Shown: positions 30,996-43,444, counted from the first letter of the stretch. The stretch is 43,602 bases of DNA from Cochliopodium minus (GCA_024220525.1 JAMYWO010000286.1:1-43602); one strand, 5' to 3'. The notes: generated from the letters alone by a model not told the origin. Made by a program: numbers and translations.

Positions 30996-32244
30996 TTAAT
31001 TTTTCTCTTGTTTGTTTTCTTCTATTGATTGTTCCTCAATTTTTTCTTCAATAATTATTTCATTTTCTTTTTGTTCATCATTTTTTTGATTGGTCTCTTG
31101 TGTGATTTCTTCATTTGATTCTGTTCCTCTTCTCCTTGTAACATTTACTTTCTTTTTTAATTCCCAAGGTTTTTTTTTCTGTTCCAATTTGGAAGCAGTG
31201 GGAACTTGATTTGGGAGAGGTTTATCATCAATAAGTTTCACTCCAGGGAGAGTTCCACCGTTCTGTATGATAATCATGATATCTTGAAAATTAAGTTTTT
31301 TCTTTTTTGTATCCTCAATGCTAAACTTTGATAAATTTTTGAGAGATTGAATCAAAACTTCAACAGACTTAAACGTTACAAGAGGAGATTTTGTTAGGTC
31401 TAAGATTTTAAGCTTTGAAAGATTCTTGAGGGAAACAATGAAATCATCGTTTGCAAAATTTCCAGAGAATTGTAAAGTTTGCAAAGAGTTTACTTTGGAG
31501 ATTTCATTACAAAAAGAATTCCATTTTTTTTCATTTTTGAAATTCATTTCCTCAGTTAGAAGTGAATCCATTAGATCTGCTTTAAGAATACTCAATGTTT
31601 TTATCTCTCCTAGAAAACTCCACTTACTTGTTTCTTCAATCAATTTGTTTTGGGAGATATCAAGAATGGAAAGCTTTTCAAAATTGATCAAAGAAGAAGG
31701 AGCCTCTATTTTTGTGTTGCTCACTGATAAGATTTTCAATGATTTATGGCATACTTTTGAAAGATTTTCTATCGATTGATCATTGACACTTGTGGAGGAT
31801 AAATCAAGAATTTCAATATTTTCTTTGTGAAAAAATGAATTAATCAAAAATGGATAAAGGATTTTATCTTTATATATTGAATCAATAGGTTTGTTTATGA
31901 TTTTTCGACTTACCAAAATTTGGAGGAATTATTTGACCGAATATAATTTCTTTATTGTTTAATAGCCTCAAAAATTTTAATGATTCAAATTCTTTCAGTG
32001 ATTCAAAACAATTATCAGTCAATTTTCCATTTGAAAGATCTAAAGAGGAGGTTTTTTTGAAGAGAATAAATTTGGAAAGAAAGAAATCATCAAGAGAATT
32101 ATTTTTGGAAAGAATGGAGAGGATCTTATTGAATGATGAACCAAATTTTTGTTCATCGAAGGGAGGAACTTTCCCCAATATAGGAATTAATTTTAAAATA
32201 CAGAGTTCAAACAAAGAAATTGATGATTTCGTCTTCTCTTGCAT
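30996..32244 (-). CDS. Leucine-rich-repeat protein
   Basis: Two exons (32244-31914 and 31867-30996) give about 400 residues; the start is the ATG at 32244, codons upstream being TTG and Lys runs. The intron is only 46 bases. Repeats of LRR type run through the middle: SSLDLSNGKLTDNCFESLKE, IEILDLSSTSVNDQSIENL, LKILSVSNTKI, LSILDISQNKL, LQTLQFSGNFANDDFIVSL and LKILDLTKSPL. The C-terminal ~100 residues are Lys/Glu-rich and probably disordered. No signal peptide or membrane segment. LRR spacing (about 24-26) resembles ribonuclease-inhibitor-like or cysteine-containing repeats, so a protein-binding role is likely; the partner is unknown. Convergent with the kinase gene, their stops 122 bases apart. 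Confidence 0.85.
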
Positions 32245-32462
32245 TTTTTTTTTCAATTAACTGAATTTTCTTCCAAACAAAAATCCCAAAAAAAAATTAT
32301 GAATGGTCATTTGAGATCAAATTTGAGATCAAAATCAGACACGATAGGTTTTAAATAAAAAATTTTTTTTAATAAAACAAATTATTATTTTTGATGGAAA
32401 AAAGTTTGTGTGTATGAAAAAAGTTATTTTTTTTTGTTGAAAAAAAATGGATATATCCTCCT

Positions 32463-33123
32463 TTAAATGATATCAATTGACTCATCATTCTCTTCTTCAT
32501 CATTATTTTGAATTTTTATTATTTCTTCTCCCATGAATACCTTATTGATTCTTTTTTCTAAGATAGTAGCCTTTTTGTGGGTTAAATCAAGCTCAGTAAG
32601 GATATCATAAACCATAGATTTGTTAATCTTGTTTTTATTATTTTTATTTTTGCTAGAAGGGAGAGATTAAGGTTAATTTTCATTGAATATATAAAAATTA
32701 AAAAATAATTTTTCTTACATATTTTGATCTAAAGATTTTCTTTTTCTATTTTTTTCTTTTTTAGGGGGAGTATCAGATATAATATCAATTTCATCAATTT
32801 CAATTTCCTCAGTTTCCATTTTAGGATTTTGAATCACTGAGAAAAGAAATTTTTCTTGTTCCTCTTCTATATCAAATTCTTCCTCCTTTCGAATAAATAA
32901 ATTAAAAAATATAATTATTATAAAAAAAATTTTTTGTTGTGAGAAATTTTACATTTTGAATATCCTGATAATTATTTATTTCAAAATCAATCAAAGAAGA
33001 GAGACTATCTTCATCAGTAAGAATGCTTTCTATTGCTAGAGGATCAGTTGTGTAGTCTTCATAATCATAAATAAATTGATTGTTGGAATCTTCGAATAGA
33101 TTAGTGTTGACAATATCAAACAT
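32463..33123 (-). CDS. Acidic protein, unrecognised
   Basis: Three exons (33123-32953, 32885-32719, 32652-32463) give about 175 residues. The first two thirds are strongly acidic (Asp/Glu/Ile-rich, e.g. ETEEIEIDEIDII), followed by a short basic segment (PPKKEKNRKRKS) that could be a nuclear localisation signal. The last exon encodes a helical stretch (NKSMVYDILTELDLTHKKATILEKRINKV cut here into recognisable words MVYDILTELDL and ATILEKRI) and an acidic end. That helix has the look of a tetramerisation or coiled-coil element. No known domain is recognised. Donor and acceptor signals and phases agree, so the gene is probably real. Confidence 0.65.
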
Positions 33124-33435
33124 TCTTCTGTGTATATAGGGAAAAATAAATAAATAAAATTATATTTTTTTTTTTTTGATTTTTTTTTTTTTTTTTTTAT
33201 TTATTTCTTTTCTCTCAAATGAAATAAAAAAAATATAAATCCTTTGAGCAAAAAAATTTGTAATCTTTATTGGTCAAAAAAAATGTGACGTTGGAGGAGG
33301 AATTTTAATAAAAAAGAGATAATCTCATTAATCTAAGCAATCTAAATGAAAATGATAAATGAATATAATAAAGAGAAAAAAAAGAGAATAATCAAATATT
33401 TTTATTTTTTTTTTTCAGAATTTAAAATTAATTAA
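33124..33435. other. AT-rich spacer with long T and A runs
   Basis: 312 bases between the acidic-protein start (33123) and the CaMK-like stop (33436), both minus strand. Includes T-runs of 10-18 bases near 33163-33199. No coding or RNA feature seen. It should contain the acidic-protein promoter and the kinase 3' end. Confidence 0.35.
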
Positions 33436-34980
<1,545 letters not shown>

Positions 34981-35163
34981 CTTTTTCAAAAATTACTATT
35001 TTTTTTTTTTTAATTTTGAATATAAAACAACAATTCAAGACATCAGAATTACCTGAACAATAAATTATTTCATATTACTGACAATAGAGGGGATTTATAT
35101 TCAAAATTTTAATTATATTTATAAGCATATTATTATTAAAAAATTAATGAGAACAATCAATTT

Positions 35164-35636
35164 TTATTTGAAAATGAATGTAGGAAATGTTGAATGTTCA
35201 ACAACATAGGTAGATACACTTCCCATCACAATATTCTTCAATCCACTCAAACCTCTTGAACCCATTGCAATAAAATTGACTTGATGTTTGGAAGCACATT
35301 CCAAAATTACTTCTCTTGGATCACCTCCCAAATATTCTATTTTTTGCAATTTTAATTCAATCACCCAAACAAATTATTTTCCTATTTTATTTTACCCTCA
35401 ATATATTTAATATTGTGCTCCTCTAATTTACTTCTGAATCTTTCAAGTTTTTCTCTGCACTCTGATTCTGCTTTTTCTTTTTTCAATAGGTTTTTATCTT
35501 TTGGATTTATTGCTTTTGAGACCATCAATAATATCACTTGGTCATCTTTTTTGCAAAAATTTGAGACATGTTGGAGTGCTGCATAAGAATAATCAGATCC
35601 ATCAGTTGCCAATAACCATACTACGTTTCCTTCCAT
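35164..35636 (-). CDS. Universal stress protein (UspA family)
   Basis: Two exons (35636-35396, 35336-35164) give about 137 residues, the standard length of a single UspA domain. Starts MEGNVVWLLATDGSDYSYAAL, then a beta-alpha unit with VILLMVS. After the splice come GGDPREVILECASKHQVNF and the ATP-binding loop IAMGSRGLSGLKNIVMGSVSTYVV (G-x2-G-x9-G-S pattern), ending in FPTFIFK. The nucleotide-binding residues look intact, so an ATP-binding Usp is likely. Divergent from HYOU1 with 324 bases between start codons. Confidence 0.95.
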
Positions 35637-35960
35637 TTTAAAAATCAGTTAAACAATTTTTTTTTTTTTTTGCTGATTAATTTAATATCAAATTTTGGCT
35701 TTAAAATTTTGAAATTTGCCAAAAATTTGCAGTGATTCTAATTTAAAACTATGTTTCAATCAAATCTCTTTGGATCTACTTGAAGCTCTTTCAATTTTAA
35801 AATGTTTGATTTAAATTTGAAAATCCACAATAATATCGTAATTTTTTAAATTTATTTCCAAAAGAAAAGAGATGATGATAGAATTTTATATTTTTGAATT
35901 TGAGTCACTCCAATTATAATTTCACAAACAAATCAAAATAAGAAAAAAATAAAAAAAAAA
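35637..35960. promoter_or_regulatory. Bidirectional promoter region between the stress protein and HYOU1
   Basis: 324 bases between divergent start codons (35636 minus, 35961 plus). Mostly A/T but with moderately complex sequence around 35690-35880. Both neighbours are stress-type genes, so a shared stress-responsive element is conceivable. I see no clear repeated GAA (heat-shock) array or ER-stress box by eye. Confidence 0.4.
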
Positions 35961-38790
35961 ATGAAAAATATAATATTAATCACCTTATTCATTTTTTCTA
36001 TATTCCATTTAATCAATGGTGCAACAGTATTGGGAATAGATTTTGGATCAGATTCCTTTAAAATGGCTATAATAAAGGGAAACAAATTTGATGTAATTAT
36101 AAATAAAGAATCATCAAGAAAAACATTGAATGCAGTGGGATTTACAAAATCCATGGAAAGGGTATTTGGAAATAGAGCATCATCATTGGTACAAAATAAA
36201 AGAAATATTAATTTTAAAAATTCTTTTTATAAAATTCTATTTATTTTCTCTAATTTTTTATTTAGCAAGTGAGAAATGATGATAGGGTATTTAAATTTGC
36301 TTCAAGTCTTCTTGGAAAGCAATTTGGAGATGAATTGATAGAATCCAAAAAGAATTTTTTTCCATACAAATTGGTGAAATTGGAGGGCAGAGATACATAT
36401 GGAATATCCATCACAAATAAAACAAATGAGGTGGTATTTTCTGTTGAAGAAATTATAGCTATGTTGTTGGAGCATGGAAAAGAAGCAACAGAAGCATTTA
36501 CATCAGGACCTATAAAAGATTGTGTCATCACAGTTCCATCCTATTGGACACATCATCAAAGAAAAGCTCTGGTATATGCAGCAAATTTGGCTGGATTAAA
36601 TGTTCTTTCAGTAATCAACGAATTATCTGCTGTCGCATTAGAATATTCTATCTCAAGAAAATTTGAAGGAACAGAAAATGTAATATTTTATGATCTTGGT
36701 GAAGCAAGTGCAAAAGCAAGCGTGGTATCTTTTAGCAAATTTTTAAATGAAAAAAATAAGACTGTCACACAAGTGAGAGTGTTATCTTCAAAATGGGATA
36801 CAAGCATTGGAGTGAGAGATTTGGAAAACAATTTGATCCAATATTTCGCAGATTTGATCAACAAAGATAAAGCATCCCACAAATACACTGGAGGAGATAT
36901 AAGAAAACATAAAGGTGCTATGGGAAAATTGTCCAAAGAAACTAGAAGAACAAAGGAAGTTCTCAGTGCAAATACAGAGACAATTGTATCAGTAGAAGGG
37001 ATAATTGGAGAATATGATTTCAGGACCCAAGTCAGCAGAGAAATCTTTGAAAATATCAACTCCAAGTACTGGGATCAGTTGGTTGATTTGGCTCGTGTAG
37101 CTCTTAAGGATGCAGACGTGGATGTGAAAGATCTTGCAGCATTTGAGTTAGTTGGGGGAGGTATCAGAATACCAAGAGTGTATGAATCTTTGAGAAAGTT
37201 CTACGGAAGAGATTCCCTCGACAGACATTTGAATGGTGATGAATCTGCATGCCAAGGCGCATCTTACTACGCTGTCACCAAAAGCATTGCTTTCAAAACA
37301 CAAGGAATTGAATTGAGAGATATCAATCTTTATCCTATCAGCGTCAAGATTTTGGATGAAGACATGAAGGACAACAAAAAAGTATTTTTTGGAGATCGCT
37401 CCAAGTTTGATGATAAAAAGTATCTTTCTTTCAGAACTTTCAACAACACTCTTGTTCGTTTCGATTATGAACCTTCCAAGATCCTCCCTAAGGGTACTCC
37501 TCTCCCTTTGTCTCTTTACAACATCACTGGAATGCCCACTTCCGCAGAATTCAATTTTACCACCACTCCAAAGATCACTGCCACTGTTCTTTTTAAAAAT
37601 GGGGTTGTTTCCATCGAAAAAGCTGAGGTTCGTTTCAGATACGCCACCACCCAAAAAATCACCAAAAAGATCAAAAAAGAAGAAAAATCCAAAAAGACAG
37701 AAGAAGAGAATATCCCTCCCACCCCCACCACTACCGAAGAAAGCAAAGAAACAGCAGAGGAGGCCAAAAAAGAGGAGAAGGCATCTGATTCCAAGAAGAC
37801 CACCGAAAAAGGAGCAGAAAAGGAAAAGGAGAAGACCTACGAAGAGATTGTTGTTTATGAGCCTGTCAACAAGACCAAAACCATCAACTTGATTGTCCAT
37901 GAGACTTCTCTTGGTTTTGCTGATTTCACTGCAGAAAAAATCGCAGAAATCAAGAAGCGTTACAACCGCATCAACAAGGTTGAGAACCACAGAGTCCAAA
38001 AGCAAAAGGCTTTGAATGACTTGGAGTCCTACATTTTGAACAACCGTGATGCTCTTGAAGAGAAACCTTTCGTTGAGGCTTCTACTGAATCTGAGAGGGA
38101 GGCCATCAAACAAACTTTTGAGAACAACTTGGAGTGGTTGGAAGAAGATGGGTAAAAAAAAAAAAATTCAATTTTTTAAATTAATATTTTTTATTTTCAA
38201 TTTTTTATTTTTTTGAATTATTTTTAGATCATCTGCTGCACTTAAGGAACTCGAAAAAAGAATCAAGGAAGTGAAAAAAGATGTGGAGAGAGTACAAACC
38301 AGGATTAGCGAAGCAACCGCATTCCCCCAAGCAATCCAATCCTGCCGCACCACCGTCAACTTCACTCGCATCTTGCTCGAGAACATCACTCTAACCTTGG
38401 AAGTCACTGAAGAGGAAAAAAAGGATGGTTTGAACGATGCAAATGAATTGGAAACCTGGTTGACAGAGAAAGAGACTGAACAAGGTTCTGTTAAACTCTT
38501 TGAGGATCCTAAAGTAACTTCTGCCACTGTCAACTCTAAGTGCAGCATTTTTACTTCTCTTTCTCGCCGTCTTTTGGGAAGGTTTTCAATTTTTTTTTAT
38601 TTTTTATATTTGTAATTTTTTTTTATTTTTTGATAGAAGAAAAAAAGTTCCAAAAAAAGAAACCACCAACACTACTGAATCTACCAATTCCACCAGTGCT
38701 AATTCTACTAGTGCTGGTGATTCAAAGAAAAAAGATTCTACTACTGAGGAAACAACTCCTCAAACCGAAAAAGATGAAGAAATTTTATAA
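35961..38790 (+). CDS. HYOU1: HYOU1/GRP170-type ER Hsp70 chaperone
   Basis: Large Hsp70-related chaperone of the ER lumen and nucleotide exchange factor for BiP. Exons 35961-36188, 36266-38151, 38228-38581 and 38637-38790 give about 873 residues. A signal peptide (NIILITLFIFSIFHLINGA) is followed at once by VLGIDFGSDSFKMAI, as in this family. The ATPase domain has LLGKQFGDE, CVITVPSYWTHHQRKA, LNVLSVINELSAVALEY, FYDLGEASAKASVVSF and FELVGGGIRIPRVYESL. Then come a beta-sandwich region, a Lys/Glu/Thr-rich acidic insert (about residues 540-600) and a helical C-terminal domain. The end carries three closely spaced Asn-x-Thr/Ser sequons (NTTE, NSTS, NSTS) and stops at EKDEEIL, with no clear KDEL-like retention signal. 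GC-ending codons increase strongly from the 5' to the 3' half. Confidence 0.96.
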
Positions 38791-38800
38791 AAAAATATTT

Positions 38801-38806
38801 AATAAA
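38801..38806 (+). terminator. Candidate poly(A) signal AATAAA downstream of HYOU1
   Basis: AATAAA lies 11 bases after the HYOU1 stop. In such A/T-rich DNA the word occurs often by chance, and it is followed by a 12-A run and an N. Position is plausible for a poly(A) signal; not demonstrable from the sequence alone. Confidence 0.25.
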
Positions 38807-38811
38807 CTTAT

Positions 38812-39071
38812 TTAAAAAAAAAAAANCAAAGTTTTCTTTGTTTCCAAATCAAACAAATCATCATGATCAAGATTTTCGAAACACTCCATTTTTTGGAGGA
38901 TTTCGTCTTGGTTGTTGATAAGTCCGATTTGTTCTTGGTAAAAACCAAGATATCTCACCCTCTCTCCTTCTTTGTATAGTTCAATTTTCTAATTCTCTTG
39001 ATTTTGTTGGGACCTATAGAAAATCTAACTTTTTTCTGATAAAGTTCTACATTTGAAGCTTTCAATTCCAT
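38812..39071 (-). CDS. Small or truncated gene ending at an ambiguous base
   Basis: A convincing exon body on the minus strand runs from 38988 to about 38827, reading KIELYKEGERVRYLGFY, QEQIGLINNQDEILQKMECF and DDLFDLETKKTL, with coding-type base composition unlike the surrounding spacer. It then meets the single N at 38826 and a T-run giving a stop at 38812. An upstream exon 39071-39030 (MELKASNVELYQKK) fits by a 41-base GT-AG intron, giving about 72 residues. No family is recognised. Either this is a tiny gene, or the N marks a break that cuts off the rest of a larger one. Its stop is 21 bases from that of convergent HYOU1. Confidence 0.45.
38826..38826. other. Ambiguous base (N), possible assembly join
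   Basis: The only non-ACGT base in the window. It sits after a run of 12 A, between the convergent ends of HYOU1 and a small minus-strand frame. It could be a miscalled homopolymer base or a minimal gap symbol. Confidence 0.9.
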
Positions 39072-39330
39072 TTGAATTACTCAAGTGATATTTGAATTGA
39101 TGTAAAATAAAATTTTTATCTAATCCCTTCTCTTTTTCTTTTAAAAATTCAAAGAATTAAAAAAAAAAATTAAAAAAAAATTGGATCATTTTCATCGAAT
39201 ATGGTATCAAATAAACCAATAAACCCAATTCAATTCCATTTTATCCATAAATTTAAATAATTTAAAAATACTCAAAAAGAAAAAATCAGATTTTCAAAAG
39301 CTTGAAAATAGCCCAAAAAGACCTCCATAT
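39072..39330. promoter_or_regulatory. Spacer upstream of the Asn-rich coiled-coil gene
   Basis: 259 A/T-rich bases between the small minus-strand frame and the ATG at 39331. Presumably the promoter of the plus-strand gene and, if real, of the small minus-strand gene. No recognisable element. Confidence 0.35.
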
Positions 39331-39771
39331 ATGATAAAAAAACAAAATACCTCTCTGCAAAATGATAATCAATTTGATGATCTTTTTTTGGAAAAATTGG
39401 AAATACCAGATGAATTAAATTATCAAAATAGTATTGATAATGATTCAAATCCCCCTCATAGTTCAATTGATAGTAATAATTTAAAAACCAATATTAAAAT
39501 GACCAATATAGCTAATTATGAGGAAGAAAATGAAAAGTTAAAAGAGATTCTGGAAGATAAAGAAAAAGAAGCGAAATTGTTGAGATCTCATCTTCATTCC
39601 ATCCAATTAAACGAAAAAACCAAAAATAAAGAATTGACTTCCCTAAAAAATCAATTAGAATTCACCAAACATGAATTACTCGAAAAAGAAAAATTCCTCT
39701 CTTCCGAACCTCCAAACAAAGATAAAAATAATAAAAATAATAAAAATAATAAAAATAATAAAAATAATAAA

Positions 39772-39804
<33 letters not shown>

Positions 39805-40101
39805 AATAATAAAAATAATAAAAATAATAATAATATTAATGATAATATTAATAATAATAATAAGAATAATTCAAATGATGATAAGAACATAAGAGAAGAA
39901 AATGAGAATGAAAAAGGGAAAAAGAGAAAGAAAAAAGAAGGGGAAATTTCTGATGAAGATCCTCTTAAACCTCCCAAAAATAAAAAAATACAACTACACT
40001 TCTTCCCTTCTCCTAGTGACAATAACAACAGAAAAAAACAAAAAGAAATTAAAAAAAATAAAATCATTTTTAATAATAAAAAAAATTACACAAAAAATAA
40101 C

Positions 40102-40133
<32 letters not shown>

Positions 40134-40704
40134 TATTAATAATAATAAGAATAATGATATTAATAATAATAAGAATAATGATATTAATAATAATAAGAAT
40201 AATAGTAATAATAATAATAATGATAATGATAATAATAATAACAATAACAATGATGATATTAATAATAATAATAGTAATAATAATGATAATAATAATGATA
40301 ATAATAATAATAATAATAACATTAATAATAATAATGATAATAGTAGTAATAATAATGATAATAATAATAATAATAAAAATGATGATAATAATAATAATAA
40401 TCATAACATTAGTAAGAATAATGATAATAATAAAAATAATAAAAATAAAAATGAGATTAATAATTTGAGAAGTAAATCCCTCTCCGTCTCTCCTCATCGT
40501 TCTCCAAATAAAAACAATAAAAAAAGAAAACAAAGAATGAATGCAACCATCCCTTTTTCCCCTCTCCGCTCTCCTCGTATTCACCTCAACAATAATAAAG
40601 ATAACAATAATATTAATAATATTAATAATAACATTATTAATATTGGCAATAATAATGAAAATAATATTAAAAATAGTAATAATAATAACATTAGTAATAA
40701 TAGC

Positions 40705-40787
<83 letters not shown>

Positions 40788-42450
40788 TAATAATAGTAAT
40801 CTTAATAATAACATTATTAATATTGACAATAATATTAAAAATAATAAGAATGATGATAATAACAATAATAATACTTTCAACGATATTAATGATGTAAATA
40901 AGAATATGAACAGTTGTGATTACATAAATAACAGTGATAATACTGAAGATACTTTTTCTTTATCTTCTAGAACCACTTCTCCCAACAAAAGTAGTAACAA
41001 TTACACAAACAAGAGTAGTAATAATGTCAGTAATAACACAAGGAGTAGTAATAATACAAGGATTAGTAGTAATAATACAAGTAGGAGTAGTAATAATACA
41101 AGTAGCAGTAATAATAATACAAGTAGCAGTAATAATAATATAAGTAGGAGTAGTAATAATACAAGGATTAGTAATAATAATATAAGTAGGAGTAATAATA
41201 ATACAAGTAGCAGTAATAATACAAGTAGGAGTAATAATAATACAAGTAGCAGTAATAATAATATAAGTAGGAGTAATAATAATACAAGTAGCAGTAATAA
41301 TACAAGTAGCAGTAATAATAATATAAGGGAACATTATGCATCATTAACAAAAAAGAAAAAAGTAAAAATTATACCTCATCTCATTCCCCTTCTCTCCTCC
41401 TTTTCTTCTGATTTTCCTCTCTCCAACAACAATACCATCAACAATAACCGTAAAAATGATAACTGCATTAATAATAATAAGGGTATTAATGAGGATAATA
41501 ATAAGGCTATTAATGAGGATACTAATAAGGCTATTAATGAGGATAATAATAAGGCTATTAATGGGGATACTAATAAGGGTATTAATGGGGATAATAATAA
41601 GGCTATTAATGGGGATACTAATAAGAGTATTAATGGGGATAATGGAGAAAGTGGTGATGAAGAAATGTTTTTGGAAGATTTTGAAGAGGAAGTAGAGATA
41701 GAAGGGAAATGGGAAGAAGAAGCAGTTGAAGAAGATTTACAAAGAGAAACTTCTCTTCAACAAAAAATGGAAAAATTAAAACAGAAAATGAAAAGAGTGA
41801 AAGAATGTGTTTATGAAAAAAAGTGGGAAAATCAATTTATTAGAAACAAAGAAGAAATAAAAAACATTGCTCTTTCTGTGGGAGAAATGTTAAAAGAAAA
41901 TTTTAATTTTCAATCGTTAAATGAAGAAAATTCACAACAAAACCAACAACATCAACAAATCTTAAAAACTAAATGTGAAAAACTAGAAAGAAAACTGGAA
42001 AAAGAAATTCAAACAAACAAAAATTTGACAAAAAAAATGGAAGAACAAAAAAAATATCTCACTTTATTCAACGAAAAGCTGAAATTGAAAGAAGAAGAAA
42101 TCAAAAATTTGAAAAAAAACAATGAACATCAAAACATTCTGCTCGAAGAAACAAGAAAAGTAAAAAATCAAATTCAAAAGTCATTAGAAGAAGAAAGACA
42201 AGTTTCTCACCAATACAAACTAAATTTTAACAACAAAAATGAACAGATTCTCATTCTTTCAAATCAAAATAATCAACTCCTTCAAGAAAGAAAGCTAATT
42301 TCTTTAAATTTTTTGGAAATTCAATCTCTTATTGAAAAAAAAAAAAGATCTATTTCCTTCTTAGAGAAAGAAAAACACATGGATTTGATTGAATCAAAAG
42401 TATTGGCCAACTTTCCCGTCTTCAAAGATTTTGATGAAGAAAACAATTAA
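39331..42450 (+). CDS. Asn-rich coiled-coil protein, unrecognised
   Basis: Single exon, 1039 residues, no introns despite its length, unlike almost every neighbour. N-terminal ~130 residues are a charged coiled coil (EEENEKLKEILEDKEKEAKLL). Residues ~130-600 are dominated by AAT-coded Asn, but are interrupted by three ordinary islands: a Lys-rich block with KKIQLHFFPSPSD, and two Ser-Pro blocks, SLSVSPHRSPNKNNKKRK and TIPFSPLRSPRIHL. Then come Ser/Asn/Thr repeats (SSNNTSSSNN), an island KKKKVKIIPHLIPLLSSF, and in-frame NKAINED/NKAINGD heptad-length repeats. The last ~230 residues form a second long coiled coil with Gln/Glu/Lys and FLEIQSLIEKKKRSISFLEKE. The Ser-Pro islands look like kinase target sites and basic nuclear signals. 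A scaffold or filament-associated role is conceivable; no family is identified. Confidence 0.8.
39720..40890. repeat. AAT trinucleotide repeats coding poly-Asn
   Basis: Three dense blocks (about 39721-39880, 40095-40470 and 40590-40880) of AAT with scattered GAT, ATT, AAA and AGT triplets, all in one frame of the 1039-residue protein. The other frames read ATA/TAA, giving Ile runs or stops, so only the Asn frame is coding. The opposite strand gives Leu/Ile-rich frames that are artefacts. Confidence 0.95.
41025..41330. repeat. Tandem 12-15 bp repeats coding Ser/Asn/Thr
   Basis: Variants of AATAATACAAGTAGCAGT and AATAATATAAGTAGGAGT alternate in frame, encoding NNTSSS and NNISRS words. Order of the variants is irregular, which suggests local duplication and conversion. 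Confidence 0.9.
41466..41645. repeat. 24-bp tandem repeats coding (D/N)NKAIN(E/G)D
   Basis: About eight copies of a 24-base unit (GATAATAATAAGGCTATTAATGAG-like) with a switch from GAG (Glu) to GGG (Gly) in the second half. Asn and Thr alternate at one position (AATAAT versus ACTAAT), giving an alternating two-unit pattern. Confidence 0.9.
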
Positions 42451-42504
42451 TTTTGTGAAAATTTGATTAAATATGTTTTTTTAATTTCAAAATATCTTAT
42501 TATA

Positions 42505-43444
42505 TTATTCAAAATCAATGATATATTCTCCCGTTTCGATGATAGAATTAAGAGAAAATTTGGATTTATTATTGGTGGAGAGATTTTGAACTTTATCAAC
42601 AGAAATATCACAGTAAGGAGTAGAACAAGTAAAATAAGCACGAATAGGAAAAATTAAAGAATTATCTTTGATATCTGGTATTACAAACTCCATTTGACCA
42701 TCTGTGTTTTCTGAATCTACTAATGCAATATTCCAAACCAAAGTTGAGGACTTTGGATCGAATCTATACTGTCCAGTTGATTCTTGTACAACTGGTTTGA
42801 CTCCCTTTTAACAATTGTTAATTTTAGATTTTTTTAAAATAATTATATAATATTATTTTTTTTATTGAAAAATTTGAAAGTTGTTACTTGAGGAAGAGGG
42901 ATGTGAATATTCAGGTCTCTAAGTTCACGATCTTCCTTCAACAAAATGTATTCCAAATTAACAACAGTGGTATCAGTGCTTCCAACAGAAGGCCAAGCAG
43001 TAATTTGAAGAGGATGTTCTCCTTCTTCTTTTGATGCATATCTCCATTTCAACACTGGAAGTTTTTTTGCTCCCACTGGATACTTTTTTCCTTCCCCTAT
43101 TTAAAAATTTCAAATTGTTTTAAATTTATTAAAAATTTTTTTTTAAGTAAATAAAAATAAAATTGAAAATAATAAATTTAAAAACAAAAAAAAAAACAAA
43201 AAAAAAAACCTTTTAAAGAAATGATGTTGTCTTGCCATTTTTTTTTGTCTATGTGGGGATGAGTGGACATTCTGTATTCTTTGGTGGCATTGTTTTGAAT
43301 GTAAACATCAATGGAAGAATCATCATTGGAAGAAACAGTTAATGATAAACTTCCCTTCACTTCAAACATTTTTATTACCCCGTCTTTGTCCATTTGTGCA
43401 CATATTTGTTCTTCAAATTCAAAATGAACAGACTCTTGTTGCAC
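42505..43444 (-). CDS. ARCN1 (delta-COP): Coatomer subunit delta, C-terminal half (exons 5-7; begins across the window junction)
   Basis: Mu-homology domain of delta-COP, the cargo/regulatory part of the COPI coat. Exons are 43444-43210, 43096-42888 and 42804-42505. The first starts right after an acceptor (AAAAAG) at 43445 in phase 0 with VQQESVHFEFEEQICAQ, equivalent to the ESVHMKIEEKI-type start of this domain. Then MFEVKGSLSL, MSTHPHIDKKKW, YPVGAKKLPVLKWRYAS, PLQITAWPSVGS, IHIPLPQ-GV, STLVWNIALVDSENTDGQMEF and an end in TGEYIIDFE follow. No start codon or longin domain precedes it here; the missing first half is at 1305-87 on the same strand. The 157 bases from 43445 to the right end, plus 86 at the left end, form the linking intron. 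Family identity is secure. Confidence 0.95.

Noticed and set aside
32244-32256. Start of the LRR protein at 32256
   Set aside because: TTG followed by a Lys run; the ATG at 32244 after an A-run is the natural start.
37148-38113. Long minus-strand frame (321 codons) opposite HYOU1
   Set aside because: Antisense shadow of a strongly coding exon with C-ending codons; no start context, domain or splice logic.
40086-40584. Minus-strand Leu/Ile-rich frames and plus-strand Ile-rich frames
   Set aside because: Shadows of AAT repeats; the continuous 1039-codon Asn frame with flanking coiled coils is the coding one.
42463-42657. Plus-strand 64-codon frame opposite the delta-COP end
   Set aside because: It is antisense to the conserved last exon of delta-COP.
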